Assembly (NCBI RefSeq): GCF_035582795.1
Contig: NC_134373.1
Coordinates: 42,639,173 to 42,703,172, forward strand
DNA: 64,000 nt
Source: Mycteria americana
Taxonomy: Eukaryota; Chordata; Aves; Ciconiiformes; Ciconiidae
Direction: 5' to 3'
The notes under the pieces were generated by a model. That model was not told the DNA's origin and ran no database searches. It was given only the letters and a program-made list of their open reading frames with translations. Positions 39,751-52,356 of the stretch are shown here, piece by piece. The first letter of the stretch is position 1. Each line of letters starts with the position of its first letter. The translations under genes were made by a program, and so were the position numbers.

Positions 39751-41229
39751 AACACATTGTAAAAACAACTTCATGTGTAGCTTTAATAATAGTAAAAGTG
39801 GTAATGGTGTCATTGTGGTGCAACGGGGCCCTAAGGCAGAAAAGATACGACTATTTAATCATAACTATTGTCTTGTAGCTAGAGATAAGTGATATGATGT
39901 ATTCATATCGCACAGTAATAAATCCTTTTTTTCCCCTCTATGAATAGCTAGGAAAGGAGTGAAACTACACCTGTGCTTTTTAGGTACTTGGAAAAGACAA
40001 TTTTCACCCAAAGATATTAGTAAAATTGCCTAAAGGGCTCTCTGAATTGTTAAAGGTTGATGGGTTGTTTTTTTTTTTTTCTTTTGAAATAAGTCTTTAA
40101 GTACTGAGGAACTTCCTAAGGGCTAGGAGAAAGGTAGCATTGCGTAAATATATAAACAGGGATGATTTCCAAAACATCCTAAGGGAATCCTGAGGTGCAA
40201 CACTATCACTGCAGAATTGAAGAGAATTAGCACAATAATGTAAATCATCATCATTTCACTGAAAATAAAAGAGACTTTGAATGGTTTTCATCAAACAACA
40301 TATAAAAACAGGTTGATAACATTTTCTTTCAGATATACTGATATTTGATTGCGATCTGCCCGACATTCTGGTAAAAGGGCTGCTCTATCCAAAAATCAAG
40401 AGAGTCTAACATTAAAGAGATGAGAAAACGGTTAATCGGCAGACCTCAGTGACGTCGCTGTTGAAAGTTACTGAAACGCCGGTAAGGAGAGACGCTGCGG
40501 CCATGGGACGGTGCGAGTCCAGAGCACGTTGAGCTCTTCCCAACCCACGGAGCCCTCTCCTCCTCACACTCCGAGCCCTTGCCTTGCCCTTCACCGCGCA
40601 CGCACGCCTCACGTCAGAACAAACCTCCCCATAACTTCACTTTTTTAGCACCCTCTTCATTAACCATGGCCATACATCTTCTCTTTGTACTAAACACAGG
40701 TTGTGACAAAAATATTATAACGTTCCGTTCATGTAAGCATCCGTAGAATCGCTTAACGTGAGTATCAAGCACAGGGGGAACGCTGTTTCCAAGTATATGT
40801 CTTTGTATGAGGCATGAAAGGTCTATACGCCTTCAAGAAGCAGTGTGAGACTGGAGACAAACTCCGAAGCGACACTGAGGGGGGGATTTGGAGAGTAAAA
40901 GGCTGAATAAACAGCTCCACAGCACTGGGAAAGGCAGCCCTTGGGGGCCTGAACACAACCAAAATGACAAAAAAAACCCCAAACAAAAACCAAGCATCAA
41001 GTAGCCACAGGGGAGACACGGCCTGACCTCGCTTAGGGCATTGCTGAGGACGCTCCTGGGTACGCCATCTTCTATTATCCGCATTGGGAGAAGGATGTTC
41101 AAAATTAGAAGAAATCCAGAAATGATCTACAGAAATAATAAAAGCTCTGAATATGTGCCCGGAGAAGAGAGGTATAAAATACAGTTTACTTAGTTTATCA
41201 AGAAATGTCTTTCTCACACAAGGAAGAAA
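39751..41229. other. Long intron, segment 5
   Basis: AT-rich with a T-run at 40069-40080. A small CpG-containing stretch at 40440-40620 includes a CRE-like TGACGTCG. No exon is recognisable. Confidence 0.5.
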
Positions 41230-41514
41230 AGCCACCTTAGGCCAGATCAAAGATCTGCCTGTCCCAGTGACCACCAGTGCCCTTCCAGGGAGAGCGTGGG
41301 AAGAGGGCGAGCACACGGCCGTGCGCTCTGAGCGCCCGGGACTTGGCTCCATCCCAGAGCCAGGAACTATAGCCAAGACCTTGACAACCTGCGATAAGAT
41401 TTCTCTCCTGCTGGTTTGTCCACTCCCTTTCTGATTCAATTTATTTTGAGGGTTTTTTGTATCTGCAGCACCCTGTGGCAAGGAGTTCCCCACCTGAAAG
41501 ACAGCGCTGAACAT
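41230..41514 (-). mobile_element. Ancient CR1/L3-type LINE remnant
   Basis: The stretch contains GGCCAGATCAAAGATCTGCC, then CAGTGACCACCAGTGCCCTT, and at 41467-41490 CACCCTGTGGCAAGGAGTTC. These follow the order seen in old CR1/L3-like repeats of reptiles and birds, shown here as the reverse complement. On the minus strand the start of the open frame reads FQVGNSLPQGAADTKN, which resembles the WNSLP segment at the C-terminus of such LINE reverse transcriptases. This explains the start of the 249-codon minus-strand open frame at 40765-41514. Confidence 0.6.
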
Positions 41515-44504
41515 CTCCAGAAGATAATTATTCTCACTACCTAGTAAAACGGGATACTATCCATCCACATGGAGCCCTTAAAAGACACGTTGCAAGATCT
41601 AGCACTGTTTTTACCATATGGATCATCAGCCGAAGGGTTCGTCAGCCTAGCGCTACCTAGAAGAGCAGACTATCTGAAAACTACTTTTTCTAACCACACC
41701 ACTTTTGAAATACGAACAGCCAACTGATGTCATGCATCATTCCCCCAGGCCAATCATATTTCCTCTTTCTGTTGGGAACCGAGTTGGTTTTGGTGCCGTT
41801 CCCACAGTCCTTTATCAAAACATAGATGTGCAGGGGCAGCAAACTTCAATTTTACTGACAATGGCAGACGGGGCGGGAAAAAAATATCTGCTTGTGTTGT
41901 TAGGTCGTGCAATCCTGCTCGCTTTGCACATGGAAGCCCCTCACTGATTTCAGCAGGAGCAGGACAGAGTCAAGAGAGATTCGGCCCTAAATATGCAATC
42001 AGTTTGCTTAGACACGTCAAAGGAAGATAAATAATTGTGCTTAAAAAATAACATAAAACAGGGGGAAAAAAAACACAGAAAAATCCTCAAGAAAGCACAC
42101 ATGCGATCAACTATATATATCCTAGGCAGGCTCCTAATGTACGACAACAAAATATATCGAATACCCCTCCTCAGCATCTTGAAATTCCTTTTTCCGCATC
42201 CATGACAAAATCAAAATGGTCTTCCATGACGGCCCCCACCTTCCTCACCACTAAAGCCTTTGCTCCCTTACGTCTCTGCTCCTCCACGCCAGCCGAAGCC
42301 TCATGCCGCCCTCTCTCCCCGGCTTGCCTACGCTGGTCCACCCACACCTTTATTATCATGAAAATCACACTTCTCTTTGACTTGTTCTTTCCATAACGTT
42401 CTGTATCTTTGTAGCAAGCTGATTTTAGGTCCAAAGCTGTTCCATCTTCTCATGTTCCAAACAACCACCCTTCACCTTCCAAATCCTCCTCAAAGTGCTT
42501 TTCTTCTCAAGGCACTTCCAAAATTGCTTCTTGCTGGTTGGAATTGTTACCGCTGCTGTCTCGCAGAGGGAGCTCCGGCTTTGCAGCTGCTCCCGAGGTG
42601 GAGGAGAAGACCAGACCACCACCCTGCTGCTCCCCGGTTATTACCCATGGCTAAGTGGCTAGGCCTATACGCAGCGTTCCTCTAACCATCCCCAAGCTTC
42701 ACCAGCTTATAGCCGAATAAATATTATATTTATATATTGCACCAAGCAAATATCATATGGTGGACAGCATCATACTTTGCTTTCTTCATGAACTGTTTGC
42801 AACTTCTTCATTTCTGCGCTCAGGTTCAAGGGGTTTGTGTTGCCCATGACCCAAGAGAGAAGGCTACAGCTCCAAAGAAGTCTACAGCCGTGGTTTGCAG
42901 GGAGATGACGGCACGCAAGAGCAGGCTGCATCTCCATAAGCACACATTTATTCACATATATCCTTACTACAACAGCCAAGGGATCTCTTCAGAGATCTCC
43001 AAAGCATAAGATGTAACTCTCACGTGGGAGGGCTCTGGGAGAAGTAGTAAATTTAGGAGCCCCTTTTCAAAACAGGGTCTTCAAAGAACAGGTCTGTTGT
43101 AAGGAAAATAAAGAAACATCCGGAACTGCACGTTCAGCAAAAGTTTACAGATGATCTAAAAATAAAGGTGGGGCAAAAGGGAGACATTTGAGTCAATGTA
43201 TGTACTGTAGAAATTTAGGGCATGATTCATTAGCCAAAAAAATCCGAACACCCTCTGTAGCTATTTTCAAGGAGGTACATGCATAATTTATGTGGAACAA
43301 GAGTGGGCTGCAATTTCCCCCACACTGCTTCTGCATAAATTACACCGGCTTGTAATTCATCACACTTCTGTTTTTCCTGCATGTAAGTGGTAACCTCTCA
43401 TTTAACGATCACGGAAAACAGAGTCATCTGCAAAAAGGGAGGTGAAGTATTTACCGGTGAAGCAGTTGCAGGTCTGACACACACGTGCGGTCCAGAGAAC
43501 TGGAGAAGGTACCAGTTTCTGGTGAGAGGTTGGCCGTGTGATGACTTTTCAGTTAGTTCCTTTTCAATGACCGCAGTTAACAAGAGAATACAGAAGTCTT
43601 TCAAAATCACCAGCACTAATCTCAGAGAGGACCCAAAGCACAAGATCATGTGGAAGTTTAAAATATCAGGAGATTTGTCATGGAGGGAAGTAAGCTGCTC
43701 AATTACTTGTTCATGGTCTAAAGCAGAAAAATCCTTAAGTGCATTAAATTAATAAATAAAACACCTTTGCTTCGAACATGAATAAACCCCACATGAATCT
43801 GATACACAGAATAAAAGCTCCGTAATGAGCAATTACCCCGTTGACTAACGGAGTGCAAAACGCACAGCCGTTGCCTTGCAATAGGAGCAGCATGGCCTCC
43901 GTCGAGTCCACCCGTCTTTCCTCTAAGCAAAGATGGGGAGAAGAGAAAATTAACCACGTTCCCGTTGTTCAACAAGAAGCTGGGCGATAGATGGGCACTA
44001 GTAAGAAATACGAAGCTTGCACCAAGACGTACACTGGGGACATCAGTCATACATTTGTACCACCACATCTGACAAGAGGACAGTGCATCGGGAGCGAACG
44101 GAAAGAGAAACAGATGAGGACGAAGGAGGCACACGGCATAGCAGGGACGCACCATGTGCACGCTACTCTTCATACTGTTCTTTGGAAGACAAAATCAGCC
44201 ACCGGAATAGTTATTTCAGCATTTACCATGAGAAGCAAGTTCATTATAAAAATCACAAGGAGGGCCTGGATATTCAGTCAAACAGATGGGTGTGCTCTGC
44301 TCGGCAATGCTTACATCATTTTTTTAATTTTTTTTTTTTTAATGTACTTTTGGGCTCTGAAAATCATGTTTGACAGCAAATGCTGTCTACCTCCTGACTA
44401 CTGAACACGGCTAAGAATAAAGCACCCTCTTCTAATCAGTCTCCTCTCCTTGAGGTTGGTGTTTGGGGGCTCACCGTGAAGATTGGTAATTCATGCTTTC
44501 ACTT

Positions 44505-44540
44505 AAAAAAAAAAAAAAAGAAAAAAGAAAAAAAAGAAAA
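44505..44540. repeat. A-rich tract
   Basis: A15 followed by (A6G)-type units. A T-rich run (44319-44340) lies about 165 bp to the left. Confidence 0.9.
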
Positions 44541-45501
44541 TTGCAAAAAGGGAAATACAAAGAGCAACAGTTGCCTTTCTGTCTTTCACCTCCGCCTGCA
44601 TCTCACCATTCTGCCATGCAGCCTACTGCAAGTCATGCAGCTCACCCTTGGATCCTCCATGCCAGGACTGCCCCAGGACAGTACATGGCTGGAACAGGCC
44701 AGGATTCTAGGATTACTGCAATAACTTTGTAAGAGTTATTCCATCTTCATTTTGTTTCATAACATCTCTTTCTGTGGTAAATAAGGATCTTATCCTTGGC
44801 TGAGTGGTGACCTCCCTTCAAGAGGTGAAGTCCATGTGAAATAATTCATGTAAATCCTCAATGCTGCAATAGCAGCAGCACTTAACCCTTTGGGGTGTCA
44901 CTCCCAGAGAAAATGACTTCTGTTCATTTTACCTTGAACAAGAGACACGTGACAAGGCAAAGAGCCTGAAGCAAAACAAAATGACCGTCTTCATCTGAGA
45001 AGAAAGGAGACTTCTGCTCGAACCAACACCTGGCACAGTGAGCCAACATGGAACCACGGCCAAGAGGGACAGAGCCCAAAGGAGCGTGTGAGGCATTGGA
45101 GTCATCCCAAGAGAGCCTCACGGGGAACCTGGATGAGTGCCTGAGAAGGCAGGCATCCAGTAAAGGCACGTATTGATCGGAGAGGGTTGGTTTTGGTAAG
45201 GCTTTTGGGCCAAGTAAACTTTGCTTTGCTTTCTGAAGGTTTGGTCACGGAGTAACCTTGTCATTACCACTGAGAAAACAGGACCACATGTGCTGACGTC
45301 AAGACTGCCGGGAAAAATCTCAGTGCCCTGCAGAAGCCTTACAAGCTACACCCCAGGCCTGGGAAAATACCTTGAAAAAAGAGAACGGCAGAGGTTTGAC
45401 AGCAAGAGTGCCCTTAAGACGGCCATCACATAGCAAAGAGGTCTTCCTGCTGCGTCCTTGTTGCCAGTATTTCTACCTATCCTCTCCCTAACTGTACAGG
45501 G

Positions 45502-45573
45502 AGAATGAAAAGGAAAAGGGATGAAAAAAGAAAGGAAAGAGAAAGAAAAAAAAAAGGGATGAAAACAGAGGAA
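45502..45573. repeat. Polypurine tract
   Basis: About 70 bases of almost pure A and G, with AAAGGGATGAAAA occurring twice. A pyrimidine-rich stretch follows at 45836-45906. Simple-sequence DNA. Confidence 0.8.
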
Positions 45574-45650
45574 CCTGTTTCCAGTACCAGCTGTACCTGT
45601 TTCTAGTACCAGCTAGTACAGAAACAGTACCTGTTTCTAGTCCCAGCTAG
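45574..45650. repeat. Short minisatellite (about 22-bp unit, three copies)
   Basis: Three copies close to CCTGTTTCTAGTACCAGCTA follow one another, with an insertion (CAGAAACAGTA-like) before the third copy. It lies right after a long purine tract. Confidence 0.85.
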
Positions 45651-47099
45651 CGTGGCTAGGACACGTCTAACTGCCCGCTAAAGGAAAAGAGAAAATCTTT
45701 CTTCCAGAATACCTATGAACAGGGGTGAATAAAGTCAGAGAAGACAACAGTTATACAAGAGCCACCCATTCTGGCAAGCCGCTACCAACATTTTTAGTGC
45801 GTATACTCTTTGTTCTGCAAACCAGCTACAGACATGCTCTGCCTCTTCTTTCTTAGCCTCTCCTTTTTCCCCCTTTTCTACTTCCTCTCGCCTTTTTCTC
45901 TGCCCCTGGTTTTTGTTGGGTTTTGGGGGGTCTTTTTTTTTTTTTAACTCTTTATCTCTTCACAGCACTTGGCTCATTTGATGGCTGCCATCCTGTATAC
46001 TGGGCAGCTCTCATTAACCGGGGAGCGAGAGTCACAACATGCCGAGTCCACTGTCAGTTTTAAGAGAGAAATACAAGATGTGAGATACAGAACGCGAGAT
46101 AAAGAGAGTAACAACATTCCCAGGAAAAAAGCAAACAAAAAAATCCCACATACTGTCCTCAGTCAAATTTAAATAGTTACTTCAGTAAAAATTTGTGATT
46201 TCCCCTCTTCCTACTCTTTTTGTCTTGTACAAAACTAGGTAACAAGGCAGCTGCTGAAATTCAGTGCGGAGGAACGAGAGGCACACGGGCTGAGAAAGGA
46301 GACAGATGAGCCAAGGCCAGTGACCAGAGGGAGTTTTCGGAAGAGGACGGGAACGCCAACAGCGGAGTTGGAAGAGGACAGAGCAAACAGGGCCATGAGC
46401 TGCAGGAGGCAGCGCAGGAGCACTGCGAGCGAAAGCCATGGAAGGACAGCAACCCCGCGATGGGAGCAAAACAATGGCAGAAGAGGGATATTAGTTAAAA
46501 AAGGGTGAATGTGGCAGGAAGGAAAGCATCACGCAAAGGTCTGTTCTGGCCCATGGCGATGCCCATTTACCTGCACCTCCAGAATCTCACTTCCAAACCT
46601 GCTCAATCCTCCTTTCCTTTCACAAATATCCTTCCTACCCACCACTCAACCCGTGCTCTAACTGCGGTCTTGGCTCTCCCATCTCCTCTTCTTCCATCTT
46701 CCCGATGCCTTTCTAACCCCATCTCATTCTTCATTTCTCTGTGTCTCCGACCTGACCTTTTTCTCTAAGGAAGCAGGTTACATTCGGCAGTCCTGGATTC
46801 CCTCTCCTCCTATCCCATCTGCAGAAACGTGAAGAGAAGCTTCATTACTGCTGCCACCCAGCACCGCCACCACCAGCTCTCCCGTCCGACAGCCCCAGGT
46901 CACACATCTCGTACATCCACAGCCAGCACGTCGGAGCAGCTCGCCTTATCGCCCCGCGGGATGGATGTTTTCTCCCCATGATGCCAACACGTGGGGAGGG
47001 GGGAGAGGGAGGCGAAGATGCTCCTAATGGCCCAAGATGATCAAAGCCAAAACAGGAGAAGAATATTTAAGCTATAATTGCTACCAGGCACTTTGAAGA

Positions 47100-47157
47100 T
47101 TAATGACTGGCTGGATGTTTAATGTCTCTCGGGACATTAACCCCAACTGGTCATTAA
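47100..47157. repeat. Nested inverted repeats of a TTAATGAC-like unit
   Basis: TTAATGAC (47100-47107), TTAATGTC (47119-47126), GACATTAA (47133-47140) and GTCATTAA (47150-47157) form two nested 8-bp stems around almost the same centre. Each also contains a TAAT core of the kind bound by homeodomain proteins. Confidence 0.85.
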
Positions 47158-49821
47158 GCCCTAAGAAATGCCTAGTGCCGAGGTCATTTTTATCACTCTA
47201 AGATGAATAAAAGAGAGGGAAAAAAAACCCCACCAGCTTATGAAATGTCTCCTACACCAGCTTATGAATGGGAAAAATCAGTTTCAATTGCTAAGAAGAG
47301 ATCACCCAAGGAACGAACAACCCTGCAGGCACAGCAGACCAGGCCAACCAGTCTATAGTAAGAACTGAGTTTGGACTAGGTTTCCTTTCAGTCCTCCACA
47401 TCTTCTGTATTTAAGAAGAAACCATCCCTTTTGTGGCTCAGTGCTGTGCTGCTGGCTGGCCATGGAGACTCTGCCACTGGCGAGGCTCAGGAGTATCCGA
47501 CCTGTCGTATCAACGGGGGGAGGCAGGGGAAAGGGATCTCCATTTCTAAGTATAACCACTTCGCTTCTGCGTTATTTATAGATATGCCCTTCATTTCTAA
47601 GCGTGATGACCAAAATGGCCGTAACACACATCAATGCTTTAGCAGAACCTGCAGCCCAATTTCAGCAGAATATTATTTCAACTAATTCCTAATACAAAGC
47701 TTCCACTCATGAACTTCAAGCTACATAGTGCCTTTATCGTAAAAGGCTCCAAAAACACTTCACAAAAATTGGAGTAGAACATTTATGTTATGATGTGTGT
47801 GTTGTGACCAAGGTCTTGTACAGGACAAGGTACCACTGAACGCGTAAGGTAGGAAGTGAAGAATATATCTCACCACAAGGATCTGGCAAGCAAAATCCAA
47901 ATCAAAGATATAATTTGGTTGGAAAACCATAAAGAAATCTACCTTTCTCTTCAGAAAGAGACATGTAACCCTGTAGTTATCAAGGCTTACTGAAGTCACA
48001 AGTGAGGAGCTTAACTTAGGTCTTCCTCCATAACGTGGTGGATGGGATTCTCCTGCTTAACCCCAGGTGTCTCAGGTTGGCTCAGATCACCCAGCAAATC
48101 CCATGGGGCTGCAGCAGGGCGATGGTCCTCCACAGGTGCCCAGATCCGACCTCCTACCTGCCACAGCATGCTGTTCTTGGCCAGGAGAGCCTGGGATGTC
48201 CAACGTGGGACCAGACACCAGAGCTGAGGCAAGTGCCTCCTGCCCGTTGTGTCCCACTGCTGCAGAGCACACCATGAAACAGCCTGGCTTCCCATGCCAC
48301 AAGTGCCACCTCCTCTTTCAGCATACAGATGAGTGCCCTTCCAAGTCTCTCCTGCCAATGGTAATTCAGGTATAAGCTTGGCTTTAGTTCACAAGACCCG
48401 ATGTATTCCCACCCGACGAGTGGTATGAGAGCAGCTCTTCACGGAAAGCGCAAGAAACAAAACCAAAGGGCCACGCGATGCACGGTCAGCAATACTGGGA
48501 ATGTCCCTAAAACACCCATTAGGATGTAAGCTCAAGGCCACACAGAAAACCCCAAAGATGCATTTTCTTCGTGAAATGCTTATAATAACAAAGAACTAAT
48601 TGTTGTAAGCATTACACAAAGAGAATCCACTATTTCGCCAGAAAACGTAGACCTCTACAACTTCAGCTGAAAGACAATTCCCCCCACGAAATAATGACCG
48701 CAGGAGGAGTGCTTCAGCAGGACGCGTTTCTACCAGATCCGACGGGAATTTGATTACAGAGCTGCCCACGTGCAGCTCACTGCCTCGCCGCGCTGCCTCT
48801 TCTTCCTCCATGAGAATAAACCACTGGAAATCTTTCTACAGGTGAAATGTGCAAAATTAATGGAATATCACTGGGTAGAAGCTACCGGATTATCCCACTA
48901 AAAGGATTACCTTGACTTTCAAAGGAACAAGCGTTTTCAAAAGATGTTTTCAAAATTCTGACCTGTAGTATTTTACTGCATTATCTGAATCAGGATATCA
49001 AATTTTTCAAGAGATATCAAAATGCATTAAGTGTATTAACCTAAAGCAATACTGAGACATAGGGACAGTTCCTGCTGTCTGTACGTATAAATGGAAAAAT
49101 GATATATTATATAAGCTGGGGAAAAGAGTCGCTAGTTAAGCACTGAAACCATCAGTACGGAGAATGACTGTCATAAAAATACAAACGACAGCAGAAACAG
49201 AACACAAGTCAAATGAAATGAAGATTACAGCTAGAATATTGCTTATTCTGTGCAAGAAAAGATGTCATAACCCAGACCCAAGCAACACAAAGCCATCAGA
49301 ATCCAGTATTCAAAAGTGACTCTTACTTAAGGACATTAAATCTCTTATTTAGAAGAAAAAGAAGGTTTTCCCAGAAACCGTGATGCTCATCGTAAAAAGT
49401 GTCAAGGAAACAAGAGTGCAACGAGGGTTTATTGTTCAGAGGGAATGTGACTGGAGTGTAACTACTAAGATGTATTTCTACCCTCGTACCTTAAAGCATT
49501 TAACACGCTCCGGCCCAGGTCTCACAAAACACACGTGCAAGTCGCTTTGCAAAAAGCAGAAACCACAGAGATCAGTGTGGGACTGCTGACGTGGAAGCAG
49601 TCACCCGTGGGAATGCCGACACCGAAGCTCCCGGCGGCCGAGCACCCTTTTACAAGGCACGCCATTTGTGAAAGGGCACAAAGTCAGGTAGCGGTGAAAA
49701 TCCACTGTATTTGTACACATCGCAGATGCCTTGTAGGGGCAGAGAACTGGGACAGGGTGGGATCTCCGTGACTGCAACGTGACATCCTTCCTCCCCACGT
49801 GGGCTGGGGTCAATCGGGTGA
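47158..49821. other. Long intron, segment 7
   Basis: AT-rich apart from a GC-richer block at 48040-48300 with open frames on both strands and no domain I recognise. The CR1 element begins at its right edge. Confidence 0.5.
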
Positions 49822-50605
49822 GGTTCAACAAGGCTGAGTGCCAGGTCCTGCACTTGGGTCACAGCAACCCCATGCAACGCTACAGGCGTGGGGAAGAGTG
49901 GCTGGAAAGCTGCCTGGCAGAGAAGGACCTGGGGGTGTTGGTCGACAGCCGGCTGAATATGAGCCAGCAGTGTGCCCAGGTGGCCAAGAAAGCCAATGGC
50001 ATCCTGGCCTGTGTCAGGAATAGCGTGGCCAGCAGGACTAGGGCAGTGATCGTGCCCCTGTACTCGGCACTGGTGAGGCCGCACCTCGAATGCTGTGTTC
50101 AGTGTTGGGCCCCTCACGACAAGAGAGACATTGAGGGGCTGGAGCGTGTCCAGAGAAGGGCAACGGAGCTGGGGAAGGGTCTGGGGCACAAGGCTGATGG
50201 GGAGCGGCTGAGGGACCTGGGGTTGTTCAGCCTGGAGAAAAGGAGGCTGAGGGGAGACCTCATCGCTCTCTACAACTGCCTGGAAGGAGGCTGTAGAGAG
50301 GTGGGGTCGGTCTCTTCTCCCAGGTAACAAGTGATGGGATGAGAAGAAATGGCCTCCAGTTGAGCCAGGGGAGGTTTAGACTGGATATTAGGAAATTTTA
50401 CTTCACTGAAAGGGTTATCAAGCATTGGAAGGGGCTGCCCAGGGAAGTGGTTGAGTCCCCATCCCTGGAGGTATCTTAAAAGACGTTTGGATGAGGTGCT
50501 TGGGGACATGGTGTAGTGGTGGGCTTGGCAGTGTTAGGTTTACGGTTGGACTCGATGATCTTAAAGGTCTTTTCCAACCTATACGATTCTGTGATTCTGT
50601 TTTAA
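49822..50605 (+). mobile_element. CR1 LINE, 5'-truncated, young-looking
   Basis: The plus strand encodes the C-terminal end of a CR1 reverse transcriptase. Recognisable steps are [57 protein letters not shown] and [18 protein letters not shown]. The frame breaks near 50300, where the family continues in another frame (GRFRLDI-type, then [21 protein letters not shown]), so the copy is dead. The element ends in the CR1 3' tail: GGTTGGACTCGATGATCTTA at 50545-50564, then TTTTCCAACCTATACGATTC and GATTCTG repeats. The 5' end is truncated near 49822, as is usual for CR1. It sits in the CACNB4 intron, antisense to the gene. Confidence 0.93.
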
Positions 50606-51942
50606 GAAAGCTTCCAGTTTTGATGAGAGGGATAGGGGAAGGCACGCGAGTCCCATCTATTACCCGTCCCATCTATTACCCATCCCACTTTGCCCCAAAG
50701 CACCAGGGACAGCTGGAGACCTCGTTACAAGCAGCCAAAAATTAGTACAACAGACAGGAGAGACACATTGTTACACAGACTCTCTAAACACGTTTCTGAT
50801 ATCTTTTCTCAGTTGTCAAATTATCTGACATCCATCACCAACATGGCCTTCTGATAGTTTTTATTACATTTGACCATTAACCAAAAACTGTCTTTAACGG
50901 GAGATCTTCTCAACATCACAAGCAGCTGAAGAAGTTCGCACCTCAATTTTATTTTGCTAGAGCTCTGCTTTATTATTGTTTAAAGCAGAATTATGAAGAT
51001 TAGACACGTCAGGCTTTCCCATATAACCCTGAAACCAACGGAAAGGAGTTAAGAAGCTCTTTTTCCAACTCTGCAGGTCACCCACGACCCAAGGATTTTA
51101 GGAAAAAGCTATTTCTGGCCCTACCATATTCTTTCCAAAGCAACAGAACATATTTTAGCAAATACAGGTTTGGAGCCCCATGTAATCATCTCTGCTTCCT
51201 CTATATTCAGCACAGACAATCGCATCGAGATTGCATTTGACACAAACCGTTGGTGTCCATAGAAACTGCATGACAGCAAGCGCAGGCAGAGCCCGTGCAC
51301 GGCTCGAGCTCCCGAAATCTGCTAAAATGGCTCGAGCGTGTGGTCTTACACTATAACCACGCCACTGGAGTTCTGCACGCTCTGTTACCGTACAGCAAAA
51401 ATATTGGGGGTAAAAAAATAAATAAATGAAATATGGGTGAGCCTGTCAGAAGGTGGCGGACGACGGGAGGTGGGAACAGAGCTGCCCAGGGCGCTCGAGC
51501 CCCGGATTTAACACAGAGTTCATCAAGTCACGTAGCGCTTCTTCCTCCAGTCTCCCCATTACAGAAAGGGGGGCAGTGGGAGCAGCCTGCGTTTATACCA
51601 TTGTATGCCCTGCGCGTTTGTACAGGTTTTTTTTTTACTGGTTACCTATTAAATATTATGCATTTGGTATTGTGCTGGTATTCTAAGTGTTGCTGTAATC
51701 ATGTAAATATTTCACTGTAATAACATTGCATGAATAAAGAGAATTATTTGTATCGGTCACACTAGAAAAATACATTTAAACAAACACCCACGGTATGTAG
51801 AAAGAGACAGACAACTCCCAAATACCAGAAATTTTGGATGAGGAATAGCCAAATCCTATTTTTTATTCATACCTACGCTGCTTATGCTATTAATATCTGA
51901 CTTCTCTTTTGTGACTTTAGGCTATTTTAAAAACGAAACCTT

Positions 51943-51956
51943 GTTACCATGGAGAC
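51943..51956. promoter_or_regulatory. Second RFX-type X-box candidate
   Basis: GTTACCATGGAGAC matches the X-box consensus at 12 of 14 positions. It lies in the same intron, about 7.7 kb downstream of the beta-4b exon. Binding is inferred. Confidence 0.35.
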
Positions 51957-52338
51957 AATAAGCCGGTCAGCACATCTGCTGAAGAACGGGACATAAAATT
52001 TTTAAAGCGAGCATTTCAAAGGCTCGGACTTTTATGCATCCGCGCCCACGGCTCCATCAAAGACACAGAAGGGATCCTGTTAATTGAGTGAGCTGTCCCC
52101 TACCAGATTTCTGACAATCCTGTGAGCTGCTACGGTGCACCAGTACCCGCTAGCAGGGACCGCAGCAGCGCGAGCACTGGCACGCTGAGGAGATGAATCA
52201 CGTCCCGCTTCCACGTGCTGCGCTGGCCACGCTCACGAAGCGGTGAGGACGACAGCTTACCACGAATATAACCCCGTGAACCTGCCCAAAAGGTTGATAG
52301 GTGGCTCCAAACAAAAACAATAAAACAACCGGGAGGGT

Positions 52339-52356
52339 TGTGTGTGTGTGTGTGTG
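52339..52356. repeat. (TG)9 microsatellite
   Basis: Nine TG units. Shorter TG or CA runs occur at 20221-20232, 24162-24184 and 60790-60802. Confidence 0.95.

Larger units (their letters stand above)
41515..47099. other. Long intron, segment 6
   Basis: Contains A-, T- and purine-rich tracts (44319-44540, 45502-45573), the minisatellite at 45574-45650 and a pyrimidine-rich run at 45836-45950. No coding match. Confidence 0.5.

Noticed and set aside
49650..50330. 226-codon minus-strand frame
   Set aside because: It is the antisense of the CR1 reverse transcriptase, which is read clearly on the plus strand.
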